The translations under genes were made by a program, and so were the position numbers. A stretch of DNA of 64,000 nucleotides. Origin: Salinicola aestuarinus (GTDB taxonomy: Bacteria; Pseudomonadota; Gammaproteobacteria; Pseudomonadales; Halomonadaceae). Location of the stretch: the NCBI RefSeq assembly GCF_003206645.1, contig NZ_PZJP01000017.1, positions 145,304 to 209,303 on the forward strand. Direction: 5' to 3'. This document shows positions 50,191 through 58,642 of the stretch, piece after piece (position 1 is the stretch's first letter; every line of letters starts with the position of its first letter). The notes under the pieces are model-generated. The model saw only the letters and a program-made list of their open reading frames with translations. It searched no databases and was not told the origin of the DNA.

Positions 50191-52305
50191 ATGCCGATAC
50201 CGACTCCCGGCGCGCAGCGCCTCGGCACCGCCGCCGCGCTCGCGCTCTGCCTGACCCCCGGGATGGTCTTCGCCCAGGAAGAACCCGCCGGCGATGCCGC
50301 CCAGCAGACCGAATCGATGGGCGCCGAGCAAGACATGACAACCGACGCTCAGAGCGATGCCGCGGCTGACGACGCGGCGAGCACCAATGACTCGACGCCC
50401 GACGAGGCATCGATCGCCAGCCGCCGCGAAACGCCGATTCCACTGGTACCGAACAGCACCGACTGGACCAGTTTCCATGGTCAGCTCAACGCGCAGAAAT
50501 ACAGCCCGCTCGACCAGATCAATGTCGATAACGTTGACGAACTGGAAAAGGTCTGGGAAGCGCACACCGGCGACCTGGCAGACGGCTCCGGTGATCTACC
50601 GGCGACCGTGTGGTCCTCGACACCGGTTTTCGCCAACGACACGCTCTATATCGGTACGCCTTTCTACCGGCTGATTGCCTACAACCCGGCGACCGGCGAA
50701 GAAAAGTGGAGCTTCGACACCCAGTCCACCAAGGAAGCGCTGACCCAGCCGGTGCTCAAGAACCGCGGTGTCGCCTACTGGGAAGCCGACGACCCCGTCG
50801 AAGGCGAGTCGTGCCAGAAGATCGTCTACATGGGCACCATGGACGCCCAGCTCTTCGCACTCGACGCCGACAGCGGTGAGCTGTGCCCGTCGTTCGCCGA
50901 CAATGGCGTACTCAATGTCGATGCTTGGAACACCATCAACGCCAAGTATCCGCTGTCGCTACTTCAGCCCCCGACCATCGTGGGCGATCACGTGATCTTC
51001 GGCTGGGCCGGCAAGGACTGGGCCTATGAGGAAGCGCCGCCGGGAACCGTCTTCTCCATCAATGCTCGCACCGGTGAACGCGAGTGGACCTTCGAGGCCA
51101 TTCCGGAGGGGATTCGCGAGCGGAGCGGTACGGCCAACGTCTGGACGCACATGTCGGCCGACGAAGAGAACGGCCTGATCTACCTGCCGGTCTCGTCGCC
51201 GTCGCCCAACTACTGGGGTGGCAATCGCAAGGAAGAAGTGCCGCTGGGGACGTCCACCACTGCCCTCGACGTCGAGACCGGTGAGGTGGTCTGGTCACGT
51301 CAATGGGTTCACCACGACATCTGGGATTACGACATCAACGCCGCTCCCACGCTGATGGACATCACCGTCGACGGCGAGGAAGTACCGGCCCTGGTCCAGG
51401 CGACGAAGATGGGCTTTCTGTTCGTGGTCAATCGGCTGAACGGCGAAGACGTCTGGCCGATCGAAGAGCGTGCGGTCCCAGGGGGCGACGGCAGCGTCGA
51501 GGGCGAGTACTACGCGCCGACCCAGCCGTTCCCGACCAAGCCGGCGCCCCTGCTCGACCAGGCCGAGAAGCCCGAAATCTGGGCGCTGGCTGACATCGTT
51601 GGCGGTGGGCAGTGCTCGGCGCTGTGGGATGACCTCTGGTACGAAGGCATGTACACCCCGCCGACGACTCAAGGGGAAGGCACACTGACGTTTCCCGACA
51701 GCGCCGGTGGCGTGCAGTGGGGGGGCGTGGCGTTCGATCCCGAAAGCCAGACGGCGATCGTCAACGTGTCCCACATCGTCCAGACGCTCAAGCTCTACAA
51801 CCGCGAAGACTATGAAGAAGCCAACAGTGGCTCCGGCAACGAGAGCGGTTTCGCTCCCCAGGAGGGTGCGCCCTACGGCATGCGTCTGGAAGTCGCGAGC
51901 AACTGGCTCGGCATGCCGTGCTGGGAGCCGCCGTTCGGTGAACTCGTCGCGATCGACATGCACACCGGTGACATCAAGTGGCGCAGGCCGGTCGGCGCCT
52001 CCCAGCAGTACGGCTTCTTCATGCCGGAACGCTGGGGTTCACCGACCATCGGTGGCGCCGCGGTAACCGCCGGCGGCGTGGTCTTCATCGGCGCCTCGAT
52101 GGATGCCAAGGTACGTGCCTTCTCGCTGGAGAGTGGCGAAGAGCTATGGTCCGACCAGACCATGGCACCCGTCGTGGCGAACCCGTCGGTCTTCGAGTAC
52201 GAGGGCCGCCAGTACGTGGCATTCGTTTCCGGTGGTAACACCATCCTCAAGGAACAGGTCGGGGATCAACTGGTGGTCTACGCCCTGCCGGAAGACGACG
52301 ACTAG
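50191..52305 (+). CDS. PQQ-dependent dehydrogenase, glucose/quinate/shikimate family, without membrane domain
   Basis: 704 residues. Sec signal cleaved after VFA (residue 28), an Asp/Ala/Ser/Thr-rich acidic linker (about 29-80), then a PQQ beta-propeller: DWTSFHGQLNAQKYSPLDQI, WVHHDIWDYDINAAPTLMDI, QATKMGFLFVVNRLNGEDVW, YAPTQPFPTKPAP, and the final propeller repeat FIGASMDAKVRAFSLESGEELW. Oxidises an alditol, sugar or cyclic polyol in the periplasm and passes electrons to ubiquinone; the substrate is not readable. The family's usual N-terminal five-helix anchor is missing from this chain and appears as the preceding gene. No PQQ-synthesis genes are in the window. Confidence 0.88.
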   Translation: MPIPTPGAQRLGTAAALALCLTPGMVFAQEEPAGDAAQQTESMGAEQDMTTDAQSDAAADDAASTNDSTPDEASIASRRETPIPLVPNSTDWTSFHGQLNAQKYSPLDQINVDNVDELEKVWEAHTGDLADGSGDLPATVWSSTPVFANDTLYIGTPFYRLIAYNPATGEEKWSFDTQSTKEALTQPVLKNRGVAYWEADDPVEGESCQKIVYMGTMDAQLFALDADSGELCPSFADNGVLNVDAWNTINAKYPLSLLQPPTIVGDHVIFGWAGKDWAYEEAPPGTVFSINARTGEREWTFEAIPEGIRERSGTANVWTHMSADEENGLIYLPVSSPSPNYWGGNRKEEVPLGTSTTALDVETGEVVWSRQWVHHDIWDYDINAAPTLMDITVDGEEVPALVQATKMGFLFVVNRLNGEDVWPIEERAVPGGDGSVEGEYYAPTQPFPTKPAPLLDQAEKPEIWALADIVGGGQCSALWDDLWYEGMYTPPTTQGEGTLTFPDSAGGVQWGGVAFDPESQTAIVNVSHIVQTLKLYNREDYEEANSGSGNESGFAPQEGAPYGMRLEVASNWLGMPCWEPPFGELVAIDMHTGDIKWRRPVGASQQYGFFMPERWGSPTIGGAAVTAGGVVFIGASMDAKVRAFSLESGEELWSDQTMAPVVANPSVFEYEGRQYVAFVSGGNTILKEQVGDQLVVYALPEDDD

Positions 52306-52335
52306 GCATTTCGACAAAGCCAGGCAGGACAGCAT

Positions 52336-52370
52336 CGGGGTGGGCCTAAAGGCCCACCCCGTTTGCTTCT
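52336..52370 (+). terminator. Rho-independent terminator of the quinoprotein operon
   Basis: 11-bp perfect stem CGGGGTGGGCC (52336-52346)/GGCCCACCCCG (52351-52361), loop TAAA, then TTTGCTTCT. It separates the dehydrogenase from the DUF3100 cluster. Confidence 0.88.
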
Positions 52371-52491
52371 CAGTTGCGCGGTGCCTGTCAGCGCTCCAAT
52401 TAATAGAACACCCGCCGCCTTTTATTCGACCGCACTCTCTCCCGATACTCGTCAGATTACCTCTCCACCAACAATAAAGAGGTCCTGTCCG

Positions 52492-53802
52492 ATGAAACTC
52501 TCTCATCTGCTCGACTGGCGTCTGCACCTGCTAGTGGTCGTCGTCTCGCTCATCAGCGAAGCGATCGGCATTCTCAAGATCCCTCTCGGCCCCGGCACGC
52601 TGCTGCTACTGCCGCTGTTCTATGCCTTCATTCTCGGTGTACTCCTCAATCCGCACCTGTTCGCCGGCACCCAACGCTTCCTGCCGGAACGCATCAGCCA
52701 GGCGGCCACCCCGCTCATTCTGATCTCGATCATGCCCTTCATCGCCCGCTTCGGTTCGACGATCGGCCCGGCCATCGATCAGATCATCAGCGCGGGCCCG
52801 GCCCTGGTCCTCCAGGAGCTGGGTAACCTCGGCACCATGTTGATCGCCCTGCCCGTCGCGGTGGTCGTCCTCAAGATGGGACGTGAAGCGATCGGCGCCA
52901 CGTACTCGATCGCACGGGAACCCAACATCGCGATCATCTCCGACAAGTACGGTCTCAAGGGGCCGGAGGGCGTCGGCGTCATGGGTGTCTATGTCGTCGG
53001 CACCATGTTCGGCACCCTCTGGTTTGCCCTGATGGCAGGCTATCTCGCCTCTCTTGGCTGGTTCGACCCGCGCGCACTGGCCATGGCCTGCGGCGTGGGC
53101 AGCGGCAGCATGGTCGCTGCCTGCTCAGGGGCGCTCGCCGGTGCGGTACCGGATCTGGCCGACGACCTGCTGGCCTTCTCCGGTGCGAGCAACTTGCTGA
53201 CCTATGCCACCGGCCTGTACGTCTCGCTGTTCATCGCACTGCCCGTCGCCGAGTGGCTTTACCGTCGGCTGAGCGGCCGTGCGAAGCCCGACAGCGCGGG
53301 GCCGAAAAGCACGGCAAGCGAGGAGACGGCGACCCACGAGGAGGCCGAGCTGACCGCCGAGGAGCGACCCGAGACGAACCTCGGCAAGACCGCCGCCGTA
53401 TTGGCTGCCGCCTGCGCCGTGGGCTGGATCGTCAACACGATCAATGGCGCCTCACTGATCGATGCCCTGCCGGGGATGCTGATCCTCTACGTCATGACCC
53501 TGCTCGGTCTGGTGGTCACGCGAGTCGCCCCGTTCTATCTACCGGGTGTCGCCTGGGTATCGCTGATCAGCATCGTGATGACGCTCCCCTTCTTCCCCGG
53601 TAGCGAGTGGATGGTCGAGCAGCTGGCGGCGGTCAATTTCCTGGCGATCGTGACGCCCGTGCTCGCCTATGCCGGCCTGGCCCTGAGTCAGCGCGAATTC
53701 ACCATGTTCCGGCAGACCGGCTGGAAGCTCATCGTGGTCTCCCTACTGGTCTTCACCGGCACCTACATCGGCTCCGCCGCCGTGGCCCAGCTGCTGCTGT
53801 AA
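52492..53802 (+). CDS. DUF3100 membrane transporter-like protein
   Basis: 436 residues and about 11-12 predicted membrane helices, split by a charged loop around 262-300 (rich in Glu/Thr). It resembles the DUF3100 family of putative transporters, with LISEAIGILKIPLGPGTLLLLP and MACGVGSGSMVAACSGALAG as glycine-rich core strings. Family members often neighbour M20 amidohydrolases, as here. Inferred role: uptake of the amide-type substrate of the next gene. ATG at 52492 (MKLSHLLDW) with AGAGG about ten bases upstream. First gene of a five-gene cluster. Confidence 0.82.
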   Translation: MKLSHLLDWRLHLLVVVVSLISEAIGILKIPLGPGTLLLLPLFYAFILGVLLNPHLFAGTQRFLPERISQAATPLILISIMPFIARFGSTIGPAIDQIISAGPALVLQELGNLGTMLIALPVAVVVLKMGREAIGATYSIAREPNIAIISDKYGLKGPEGVGVMGVYVVGTMFGTLWFALMAGYLASLGWFDPRALAMACGVGSGSMVAACSGALAGAVPDLADDLLAFSGASNLLTYATGLYVSLFIALPVAEWLYRRLSGRAKPDSAGPKSTASEETATHEEAELTAEERPETNLGKTAAVLAAACAVGWIVNTINGASLIDALPGMLILYVMTLLGLVVTRVAPFYLPGVAWVSLISIVMTLPFFPGSEWMVEQLAAVNFLAIVTPVLAYAGLALSQREFTMFRQTGWKLIVVSLLVFTGTYIGSAAVAQLLL

Positions 53803-53907
53803 CGCCGAACCCGACATCAAGCTTCAATGACTGCGCACCGGCCCACGCCGGTGCGTTCCCCTCCCGCGCGCCACTGTCGCCAGAGGGGGCTCAAATCAGG
53901 AGGCACC

Positions 53908-55068
53908 GTGACAACATCGTCCGTCTACCCCGACCCGACCACCCTCACCGATTGGCGCCGCGACTTTCACCGCCACCCAGAGATCGCCTTCGAGGAGCAC
54001 CGCACCAGTGCGCGTATCGTCGAGATCCTGGATGAGCACGACATTGACTACGTCGCGGGCCTCGGCGGCGGCACCGGCGTGGTCGCGACCATCAACGGAC
54101 GGCATGGCGCGGGCCGGAGCATCGGCCTGCGCGCCGACATCGACGCCCTGCCGATCGACGAACTCAATGACGTCGACTACCGCTCGACGACCCCGGGCCG
54201 GATGCACGCCTGTGGCCACGACGGCCACACCACCATGCTGCTGGGTGCGGCCTGCGCACTGGCCCGTGATCCCGACTTCGCCGGCACCGTCCACCTCATC
54301 TTCCAGCCTGCCGAAGAGAGTGAAGGCGGCGGCCGGGTGATGGTCGAAGAGGGCCTATTCGAGCGGTTTCCCATGGAGGCAGTCTACGGCCTGCACAACT
54401 GGCCGGGACTCGCCGTCGGTGAAGCCGCCGTTCACGACGGCGCGGTGATGGCCTCCTTCGATGTCTTCACCCTCAGATTGACCGGGCGCGGCTGCCATGC
54501 CGCCATGCCACACCTGGGCACTGACGTGGTGCTGGCCGCCTGCCAGCTGGTCAACCAGCTTCAGGGACTCGTCAGCCGAGAGACGCCCCCGCATGAGTCC
54601 GCGGTCCTCAGCGTCACCCAGTTCCACGCGGGCGATGCCTACAACGTGCTGCCGGAGACGGTGGAGCTGCGCGGGACGGTGCGCACCTTCGATGCCGACC
54701 TCAAGGCAAGGCTTGAGCAGCGCTTTCGCGATGCGATCGACGCCACCGCCGGCTTCCACGGGCTGAAAGCCGAGTTCGACTATCAGACACGCTACCCGGC
54801 GACGATCAACAGCCCGGTTCACGCCGCTCGCTGCGCCGAAGTGCTCGAAGCCCTGCCGGCCATCGACCGGGTGCATCGCGATCTCGCGCCGAGCATGGGC
54901 TCGGAGGATTTCGCCTTCATGCTCGAGCAGTGCCCCGGCGCCTATGTCTGGCTGGGCAATGGCGACAGCGCGGCGCTTCACAACCCCGCTTATGACTTCA
55001 ACGATGCCATCGCGCCTTTCGGCGTTGCGTACTGGCAGGCACTGACGCGCCAGCTGCTGAGTGCCTGA
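53908..55068 (+). CDS. M20-family metallo-amidohydrolase
   Basis: 386 residues, M20D type (hippurate hydrolase / N-acyl amino acid amidohydrolase-like). The metal ligand Cys102-x-His104 lies in MHACGHDGHTTM, Glu136-Glu137 in FQPAEESEGGGR, then HNWPG and the C-terminal SMGSEDFAFMLEQCPGAYVWLG; the dimerisation domain (LRLTGRGCHAAMP) is intact. Hydrolyses an amide, releasing an amino acid or amine and an acid; the substrate is unknown. GTG start at 53908, with AGGAGG five bases upstream. Downstream of the DUF3100 gene (105-bp gap). Confidence 0.92.
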   Translation: MTTSSVYPDPTTLTDWRRDFHRHPEIAFEEHRTSARIVEILDEHDIDYVAGLGGGTGVVATINGRHGAGRSIGLRADIDALPIDELNDVDYRSTTPGRMHACGHDGHTTMLLGAACALARDPDFAGTVHLIFQPAEESEGGGRVMVEEGLFERFPMEAVYGLHNWPGLAVGEAAVHDGAVMASFDVFTLRLTGRGCHAAMPHLGTDVVLAACQLVNQLQGLVSRETPPHESAVLSVTQFHAGDAYNVLPETVELRGTVRTFDADLKARLEQRFRDAIDATAGFHGLKAEFDYQTRYPATINSPVHAARCAEVLEALPAIDRVHRDLAPSMGSEDFAFMLEQCPGAYVWLGNGDSAALHNPAYDFNDAIAPFGVAYWQALTRQLLSA

Positions 55069-55118
55069 AGCCCGGCTTCATCGACGTCTCTATAGCCATG
55101 ATGCATCAGGAGAGTGAT

Positions 55119-56030
55119 ATGAAAATCATCGTCATCGGTCTGGGTCAGATGGGCGGTAACATGGCCGTCACCCTCGACCGCGCCGGTTTCGAGGTCGTCG
55201 GCAGCGACGTCTTCGAGGTCGCTCGCACCCGTCTCACCGAGCAGGGAGTGACGACCGCTGCCCCGGACGCACTCCCCGCGGCCGACATCTACCTGCTCTC
55301 GCTGCCGACCGCCGACCACGTGCGCGAGGTGATCGAGCGCTCACCGGGACTGCTCGACTCCGCCCCCAGGGGCAGCATCATCGTCGACACGTCCACCAGC
55401 GACCCGACGGTGAGCCGCGAGCTCGCCGCGAAGGTGATCGATGCCGGCCTCGAGTGGCTGGACGCCCCGGTCAGCGGTGGTCCCAAGGGCGCGGCGCTGG
55501 GCAAGCTCGGGATGCTTCTCGGTGGCGAGGTCGCCACGTTGGCGCGTGCCGCGCCGATGCTGGAAGCGCTTTCCGCCAAACGCACCCACGTCGGCGGGCC
55601 CGGCAGCGGCCATGTGGTCAAGCTGGCCAACAACTATCTCTGCGCCACCAACCTGATCGCGACGGCCGAAGCCGTCACACTCGCCGCCAAGGCGGGGGTC
55701 GATCCCGCGGCCTGTCTCTCCGGATTGAATAGTGGCTCAGGCCGCAGCGCCATCAGCGAGGTCAACTTCCCGGAGTGGATCCTGTCGGGCCGATTCGACT
55801 CGGGCTTCACCAGCGGCCTGATGCGCAAGGATCTTCGTCTGGCACGCGATGCCGCCGAGGGGCTGGGGCTGAATCTCGGTCTGCTGGAGCAGGTCGTCAG
55901 CGACTGGCACGCCGATCGCGAAAAGCCGGCGGATGCCGATGACTTCAACCACATCACATCGTCGATTCTGGCGCAGGCCAACATCGATTTCGCGCTTTCC
56001 CGCGCCAACGACGAGGAGACTTCCGCATGA
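55119..56030 (+). CDS. 3-hydroxyisobutyrate dehydrogenase family reductase (GarR/GlxR-like)
   Basis: 303 residues. Rossmann motif IGLGQMGGNMA (5-15), substrate motif DAPVSGGPKGAALGKLGMLLGG, catalytic Lys168 in GSGHVVKLANNYLCATNL. The family includes tartronate-semialdehyde reductase (GarR/GlxR) and 3-hydroxyisobutyrate dehydrogenase; which beta-hydroxyacid is used cannot be read from sequence. ATG at 55119 with AGGAGA six bases upstream. It overlaps the next gene by four bases (ATGA), so the reductase and aldehyde dehydrogenase are translationally coupled. Confidence 0.92.
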   Translation: MKIIVIGLGQMGGNMAVTLDRAGFEVVGSDVFEVARTRLTEQGVTTAAPDALPAADIYLLSLPTADHVREVIERSPGLLDSAPRGSIIVDTSTSDPTVSRELAAKVIDAGLEWLDAPVSGGPKGAALGKLGMLLGGEVATLARAAPMLEALSAKRTHVGGPGSGHVVKLANNYLCATNLIATAEAVTLAAKAGVDPAACLSGLNSGSGRSAISEVNFPEWILSGRFDSGFTSGLMRKDLRLARDAAEGLGLNLGLLEQVVSDWHADREKPADADDFNHITSSILAQANIDFALSRANDEETSA

Positions 56031-57586
56031 ACGCATTGAGCACTCAGGCACAGCAGAGTCTGCAGCGTCTTCTCACCCAGTTCGGCCTGTCGCTGGAAAC
56101 GGGCGACACGCCGTGTTCCAACTGGATTGGCGGCGAGCTGATGGCGGGCCAGGGTGACGCCATCGAGCTGACCAACCCCGCCACTGGCGAGGCGCTGGTG
56201 AGCTACCGCGATGCCGGCGCCGAGCGGGTGGAGCGCGCCGTCGAGGCCGCCACCCAAGCCCAGACCGAGTGGATGGCGTTGACCGCCAGCGAGCGGGGAC
56301 GGCGCATGAACGCCGCCGTCCGTCGACTGGAGGGCCACGAGGAAGCGCTCGCACAGCTCGAGAGCGTGGTCGCCGGCAAACCGATTCGCGACTGTCGCGG
56401 CGAAGTCGGCAAGGTACGCGAGATGTTCGAGTACTACGCCGGCTGGTGCGACAAGCAGCACGGCGACGTCATCCCGGTCCCCACGTCGCACCTGAACTAC
56501 GTTCGACACGTGCCCTTCGGCGTCGTCGGCCAGATCACGCCCTGGAACGCACCGATGTTCACCTGTGCCTGGCAGCTGGCACCGGCGATTGCCGCGGGGA
56601 ACGGTGTTGTCCTCAAGCCCTCGGAGCTGACGCCGTTTTCATCGGTGGTGATCGCCCGCCTGCTCGAGGGCGGCGGCCTGCCGAAGGGCTTGATCAACAT
56701 CGTCAACGGCCTGGGGCCGACCACCGGCGCGGCGCTGACCGGGCACGACGGCATCAGCAAGCTGGTCTTCGTCGGTTCGCCGGAGAGCGGCCGGCTGATC
56801 GCCGAGGCCGGTGCCCGACGCCTGGTTCCGAGTGTGCTGGAACTCGGCGGCAAATCCGCCAACATCGTCTTCGGCGATGCCAAGCTCGATGACGCCGTCG
56901 CCGGTGCTCAGGCAGCGATTTTTGCTGCCGCCGGCCAGAGCTGTGTCGCCGGTTCTCGCCTGCTGATTCAGCGCGATCTGTTCGACGCCGTGGTCGAACG
57001 TGTCGGCCGCGCCGCCAGCCAGATCGCCGTCGGTCTGCCCGGTGAAGAGACGACACAGATGGGCCCGCTGCAGAATGCGCAGCAGTTCGAGCGGGTCACC
57101 CAGATGATCCAGCGCGCCCGCGACGCTGGCGCACGCATCGTCACCGGTGGCAAGCGGCCGGACAACCTGCCGGCGGACGCCGACGGCTACTATCTCGCGC
57201 CCACGGTCATTGCCGATGTCGACGCCTCGATGGAGATTGCCTGCGAGGAGGTGTTCGGTCCGGTAGTGGTCGCCCTGCCGTTCGATGACGAGGCCGATGC
57301 CATTCGCCTCGCCAACGCGACCCGCTTCGGGCTCGCCGGCGCCGTGTGGACACAGGACCCGGCACGGGCCCACCGTGTCGCCGGCCAGCTGCGTGCCGGT
57401 ACCGTCTGGATCAACAGCTACAAGGCGATCAACGTGATGTCGCCCTTCGGCGGCTTTCGCGACAGCGGGTTCGGCCGCTCCAGTGGCCTCGACGGCTTAC
57501 GCGAGTACACCGTCGCCCAGAGCGTCTGGGTCGAGACCGCGCCGGAGGCCAGTGTCGCCATGGGCTACGGCGACGGGAAGGCCTGA
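56027..57586 (+). CDS. NAD(P)-dependent aldehyde dehydrogenase
   Basis: 519 residues. Catalytic Cys306 (GQSCVAGSRL) and base Glu272 (VLELGGKSAN), cofactor string GVVGQITPWNAPMFTCAW, EEVFGPVVVALPF near the end. It resembles betaine-aldehyde or hydroxymuconic-semialdehyde-type dehydrogenases; the substrate is likely an aldehyde of the cluster's pathway. ATGA overlap with the reductase gene shows coupled expression. The C-terminus (ASVAMGYGDGKA) is slightly extended. Confidence 0.92.
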   Translation: MNALSTQAQQSLQRLLTQFGLSLETGDTPCSNWIGGELMAGQGDAIELTNPATGEALVSYRDAGAERVERAVEAATQAQTEWMALTASERGRRMNAAVRRLEGHEEALAQLESVVAGKPIRDCRGEVGKVREMFEYYAGWCDKQHGDVIPVPTSHLNYVRHVPFGVVGQITPWNAPMFTCAWQLAPAIAAGNGVVLKPSELTPFSSVVIARLLEGGGLPKGLINIVNGLGPTTGAALTGHDGISKLVFVGSPESGRLIAEAGARRLVPSVLELGGKSANIVFGDAKLDDAVAGAQAAIFAAAGQSCVAGSRLLIQRDLFDAVVERVGRAASQIAVGLPGEETTQMGPLQNAQQFERVTQMIQRARDAGARIVTGGKRPDNLPADADGYYLAPTVIADVDASMEIACEEVFGPVVVALPFDDEADAIRLANATRFGLAGAVWTQDPARAHRVAGQLRAGTVWINSYKAINVMSPFGGFRDSGFGRSSGLDGLREYTVAQSVWVETAPEASVAMGYGDGKA

Positions 57587-57737
57587 CCGCCGACCTCGTC
57601 GGTCGCCTCGGTGCACCGCTTCTGCCCCAGGCAATGAAGCGCCGAGGTGAGCGCGGACGTCAGCGGCCGGCCCGACTCTGACGCTCGACGCATTTGCGCA
57701 TACACTACAGAGGATGAAGACACCGGCGTGACCTCTC

Positions 57738-58610
57738 ATGAGCTTCGGCATCGATCATCCTCTGCTGGCCGTCAACGATCTCCAGCGCGCGACCGACATG
57801 GCCCGCGCGCTGGGATTCAGCGTTACCCCACGCCATCGGCACCCGTGGGGCACTGACAACCACCTGCTGCTGTTCAGCAACAACTTCATCGAGCTGACCG
57901 GCATCGCCCGCCCCGAATGTCTCGACTATCAGGACGATAACGGCTTCCAGTTCGGCCGTTTGATCGAGGGGCGATTGAGCCGCCTCGGCGACGGCATTGC
58001 CCTGGTGGCGCTCGATAGCGACAGCATCCAGCGCGATCACGCACTGGCCGCGGCTCGCGGCTTCGCCGAGAACCGGCCGATCGTCTTTCGGCGGCTCGCC
58101 CGCCGGCCGGACCAGGGTGAAGAAGAGGTCAGCGTGGCGCTGGATATCTTCCATGACGCCGAACGTCCCTTCCTGACCCAGTTCCTCTGCCAGCAGCTGC
58201 GCCCGGCGCTGTTTCGCATCGATCCCACCCAGGAATCTCACGCCAATACGGCGACCTCGATCGCCGATATCTGGTACGTCAGCGACGACCCCGGCTACGA
58301 CGCGAACCACTTTCGAAAGATTCACGGCGACCGTGCGGTGCGTCGGGACGGCGATGGCTGGACGGTGCATACCCTCAAGGGCGACTGCCACCTGCTGAAT
58401 GCCGACACGCTGGCAGCACGGTTCCCGGTGCTAGAGGGTGTCGAGGCGGAGCCACCCCGCGCCGTGGCGTTGACCCTAACCTGCCGGGACCTGGACGCCG
58501 CCGTCGCTCACTGGAAGACCCATGAGATTCCCTACGTGCGCCTCAGCGAGCATCAGGCGGACATTCCCCCGGGGGCCATCGGTCCACTGCTGCGCTTCGA
58601 GCAGCGGTGA
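57738..58610 (+). CDS. VOC-superfamily (glyoxalase-like domain) protein
   Basis: 290 residues. It begins IDHPLLAVNDLQRATDMARALGF, a PF13468-type glyoxalase-like domain, with FIELTGI and a C-terminal VOC-like repeat (ALTLTCRDLDAAVAHWKTHEIP), so it has two tandem VOC modules. VOC enzymes are metal-dependent dioxygenases, isomerases or lyases; the activity here is unknown. It lies 151 bp after the aldehyde dehydrogenase, and a possible promoter (-10 TACACT near 57705) lies in the gap, so it may be partly independent of the cluster. Convergent with the LysR gene. Confidence 0.82.
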   Translation: MSFGIDHPLLAVNDLQRATDMARALGFSVTPRHRHPWGTDNHLLLFSNNFIELTGIARPECLDYQDDNGFQFGRLIEGRLSRLGDGIALVALDSDSIQRDHALAAARGFAENRPIVFRRLARRPDQGEEEVSVALDIFHDAERPFLTQFLCQQLRPALFRIDPTQESHANTATSIADIWYVSDDPGYDANHFRKIHGDRAVRRDGDGWTVHTLKGDCHLLNADTLAARFPVLEGVEAEPPRAVALTLTCRDLDAAVAHWKTHEIPYVRLSEHQADIPPGAIGPLLRFEQR

Positions 58611-58642
58611 ATCCGCTGTCCAACCGCACGGCGAAGGCGGAC

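Noticed and set aside
58602..58618. CAGCGG-TGAAT-CCGCTG between the VOC and LysR genes as terminator
   Set aside because: Six-base stem that includes the VOC stop codon and has no T-tract; too weak to call.
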